The notes below the pieces were generated by a model, which saw only the letters and a program-made list of their open reading frames with translations, had not been told where the DNA came from and made no database searches. The position numbers and the translations under genes were made by a program. This document shows positions 29,331 through 30,812 of a stretch of 30,812 nt of DNA, one piece after another (the stretch's first letter is position 1; each line of letters starts with the position of its first letter). Source of the stretch: Sphaeroforma sirkka (Eukaryota; Opisthokonta; Ichthyosporea; Ichthyophonida); assembly GCA_001586965.3 (NCBI GenBank), contig LUCW03000196.1, positions 12,501 through 43,312 on the forward strand, read 5' to 3'.

Positions 29331-29750
29331 TCTGGTAGTCGGGCACAAGTCGAGAGAGCATGTCAGGAAGATGGTTATGTATTCCTGGAATGTGTGTTAT
29401 ATTAAAAGCGAACTTGGCAATAATGTCATGCCAGCGGCTCACCAACTGTGAATCAGGGTTCATATCTTTTAAGTATGTTAAAGACTTTTTTGATCACAGG
29501 CGACAGTAAAGTAACTTCCATAAAGGTAGTCTTTAAACTGTCTTAGCGCAGTAACTATAGCAAGGAGCTCTTGTTTAACGGTAGGGTAATTCCGTTGACT
29601 CTTATTATAACTCTTGCTAAAGAATTGTATGTAGCGCGGTTTACCATTTATCGTTTGATAAAGCACTCCACCTACCGCTCGATCTGAAGCGTCGGTTGCT
29701 ACTTTGAATGGGACACCATCCACAGGGTACTGCATGATGGGTGCGTCCAT
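29331..29750 (-). pseudogene. RNase H, right copy
   Basis: VDGVPFKVATDASDRAVGGV (first Asp), YIQFFSKSYNKSQRNYPTVK, QELLAIVTALRQFKDYLYGS (Glu) and FTVACDQKSL (Asp) give the RNase H core. A one-base frameshift near 29478, close to an A6 run, moves the frame to YLKDMNPDSQLVSRWHDIIA and FNITHIPGIHNHLPDMLSRL, with the last Asp. All four acidic residues are present. The enzyme would remove RNA from the RNA-DNA hybrid. Confidence 0.85.
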
Positions 29751-30812
29751 TACTTTACTTTGACTAGTTTAAATGCATCATCACATTCTTTAGTCCAAAG
29801 CTTTCCCAAAGGTCCTTTGTGCAGCCGTAGGTGACTGAAAGGCTTTAAGTAATGAGAAAGATGCGGTACCGAATCCGAGAAGAAGTTAACAAACCCCACA
29901 CAGAGTTCACATCTCTTCCAGTAATTGGTGTTGATAAATCCAACAGAAACTGTTTCTTGCCAGGATCAATTTCTACCCCTGCTGCAGATGATTTTGTAGC
30001 CAAGTAAGTGTATAGTATCTTTAGCAAAAGAACACTTGTCTTCGTTAATCTTTAAGTTTAGCATGATTAAGTCGCTTTAAGACTTCTTTAACGAGTTTAG
30101 CATGTTCATGTGCTGTCTTTGTAAAGATAACTATATCATCTAAATAGACTGATACGTTATACGACAGGTCCGCAAATAGTTCCATCATAACTTGTTGGAA
30201 GAAAGAAGGTAACATGTGTAAGCCTTCAGGTGCACCTTTAAACTGGTACTTCTTACCTTGCCAAGTAAAGGAAAAGTATTTCCTATGAGGCTGATATATT
30301 TGTAGTTGATGGAATGCAGCTTTTAAGTCTATCTTGGAAAAGATAGTCGCACCCTCCATTTTGCGTAGGCATCTCGCTTATCTTAGGTAAGGGAAAACTA
30401 TGTTGCGGAATTAGTAATTGTTGATTGGCGACAGGTCTAGTACTACTTTGTTTTTTACTAAACGTTCCACCTGATTTTCCATATTGATCGACTCAAGAGT
30501 AGAGAGCAAGTTTAACTGGGTTACCAAATTCTAGTCATTTCAATTAGACTCCCTGTTTTAACCAATCTTCGATTTGGGTTTTGATAACGTCTCTTTGTGC
30601 CTCCAACTCACGTAGGAAGGTAGCTAGCTACTCAATCTAGAGAAGTCGACGTTTGTTCAAGTTCAAGTCTAACGTATTAGAGAGAATCCAAATGACATAC
30701 ACCAGCCAGTTATTGCAATCTTCCTGTTTGTATAATTAAGTCCATATGGTATATCGGTGAAGTGCGGAATCCTTATCCTTTGCTTCACCTTCCAAGGTTT
30801 TGGTATCTTTAA
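29751..30812 (-). pseudogene. Reverse transcriptase, right copy (window edge)
   Basis: 30045-30359 on the minus strand reads GATIFSKIDLKAAFHQLQIY, YQFKGAPEGLHMLPSFFQQV and VSVYLDDIVIFTKTAHEHAK, so motifs A, B and C (YLDD) are intact, and KEVLKRLNHAK where the left copy has a stop. The connector continues as LDLSTPITGRDVNSVWGLL with breaks. From about 30360 to the window edge the homology to 21660-22100 persists, but many one- or two-base gains and losses scramble the frame. The protease-RT linker shows TGGCTGGTGTATG where the left copy has TGACTGATGTATG. Confidence 0.85.

Larger units (their letters stand above)
26277..30812 (-). mobile_element. Ty3-like element, right copy: RT, RNase H, extra domain, integrase, 3' LTR
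   Basis: Reading on the minus strand from the window edge: the end of protease-RT linker, RT, RNase H, an extra domain, integrase with a chromodomain-like tail, polypurine tract and 3' LTR. The gag and 5' LTR lie beyond 30812. The RT part matches the left copy (21121-22000) in the same orientation at an offset of about 8.7 kb, so these are two copies of one family in tandem. The integrase is nearly intact; RT and RNase H carry frameshifts. Confidence 0.9.

Overview
This window is a block of nested and tandem retrotransposon remnants from a eukaryotic genome. It contains no bacterial-type operons. Supporting evidence includes Ty3-like LTR elements, an APE-type LINE, long TA microsatellites, a polyadenylation signal and one host-like gene fragment that appears to need splicing. 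The standard genetic code fits. I cannot name the species. Two TTTAGGG units at 5850-5863 match the telomere type of plants, oomycetes and many alveolates, which is only a weak hint.

Layout. 1-4735 is mostly unassigned DNA with one credible host fragment, a C-terminal exon of an AIG2/gamma-glutamylcyclotransferase-like protein (1059-1339). It also holds a 27-base C run and two unrecognised small ORFs. 4740-5567 holds a solo LTR (TG...CA, 4-bp target duplication) next to a 5'-truncated LINE tail. 5863-15851 is a decayed plus-strand Ty3-like element (gag, protease, RT, RNase H, extra domain, integrase). It is split by a 5.6-kb LINE (7292-12885) with a 9-bp target duplication, and its protease carries a long TA microsatellite. 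16056-17239 has a short tandem repeat, a gag/protease scrap of a further element and another LINE tail. 17830-20233 carries strongly decayed minus-strand coding relics, including an integrase core (19600-20233) that is visible only when frameshifts and stops are tolerated.

20349-30812 is dominated by one minus-strand Ty3-like family with ~598-bp LTRs. Read on the minus strand it runs: pol (RT, RNase H, extra domain, integrase, chromodomain-like tail), LTR, duplicated 3' tail, LTR, truncated LTR, gag, protease, RT. This is a tandem array of two partial copies. An inverted fragment of the same LTR lies at 20349-20498.

The most notable feature is an extra domain between RNase H and integrase in both Ty3-like lineages (about 14226-14681 and 28729-29330). 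It carries WGPFTVDMFA and WANPP motifs and recalls the methyltransferase-like domain of DIRS-type elements. Other points of interest are a tRNA-Ser-like sequence inside gag, gag and pol in one frame separated by a single UGA, in-frame stops that look like transitions relative to a sister copy, and duplications with microhomology at their joints. Every retroelement gene here is interrupted, so none looks autonomous as sequenced.
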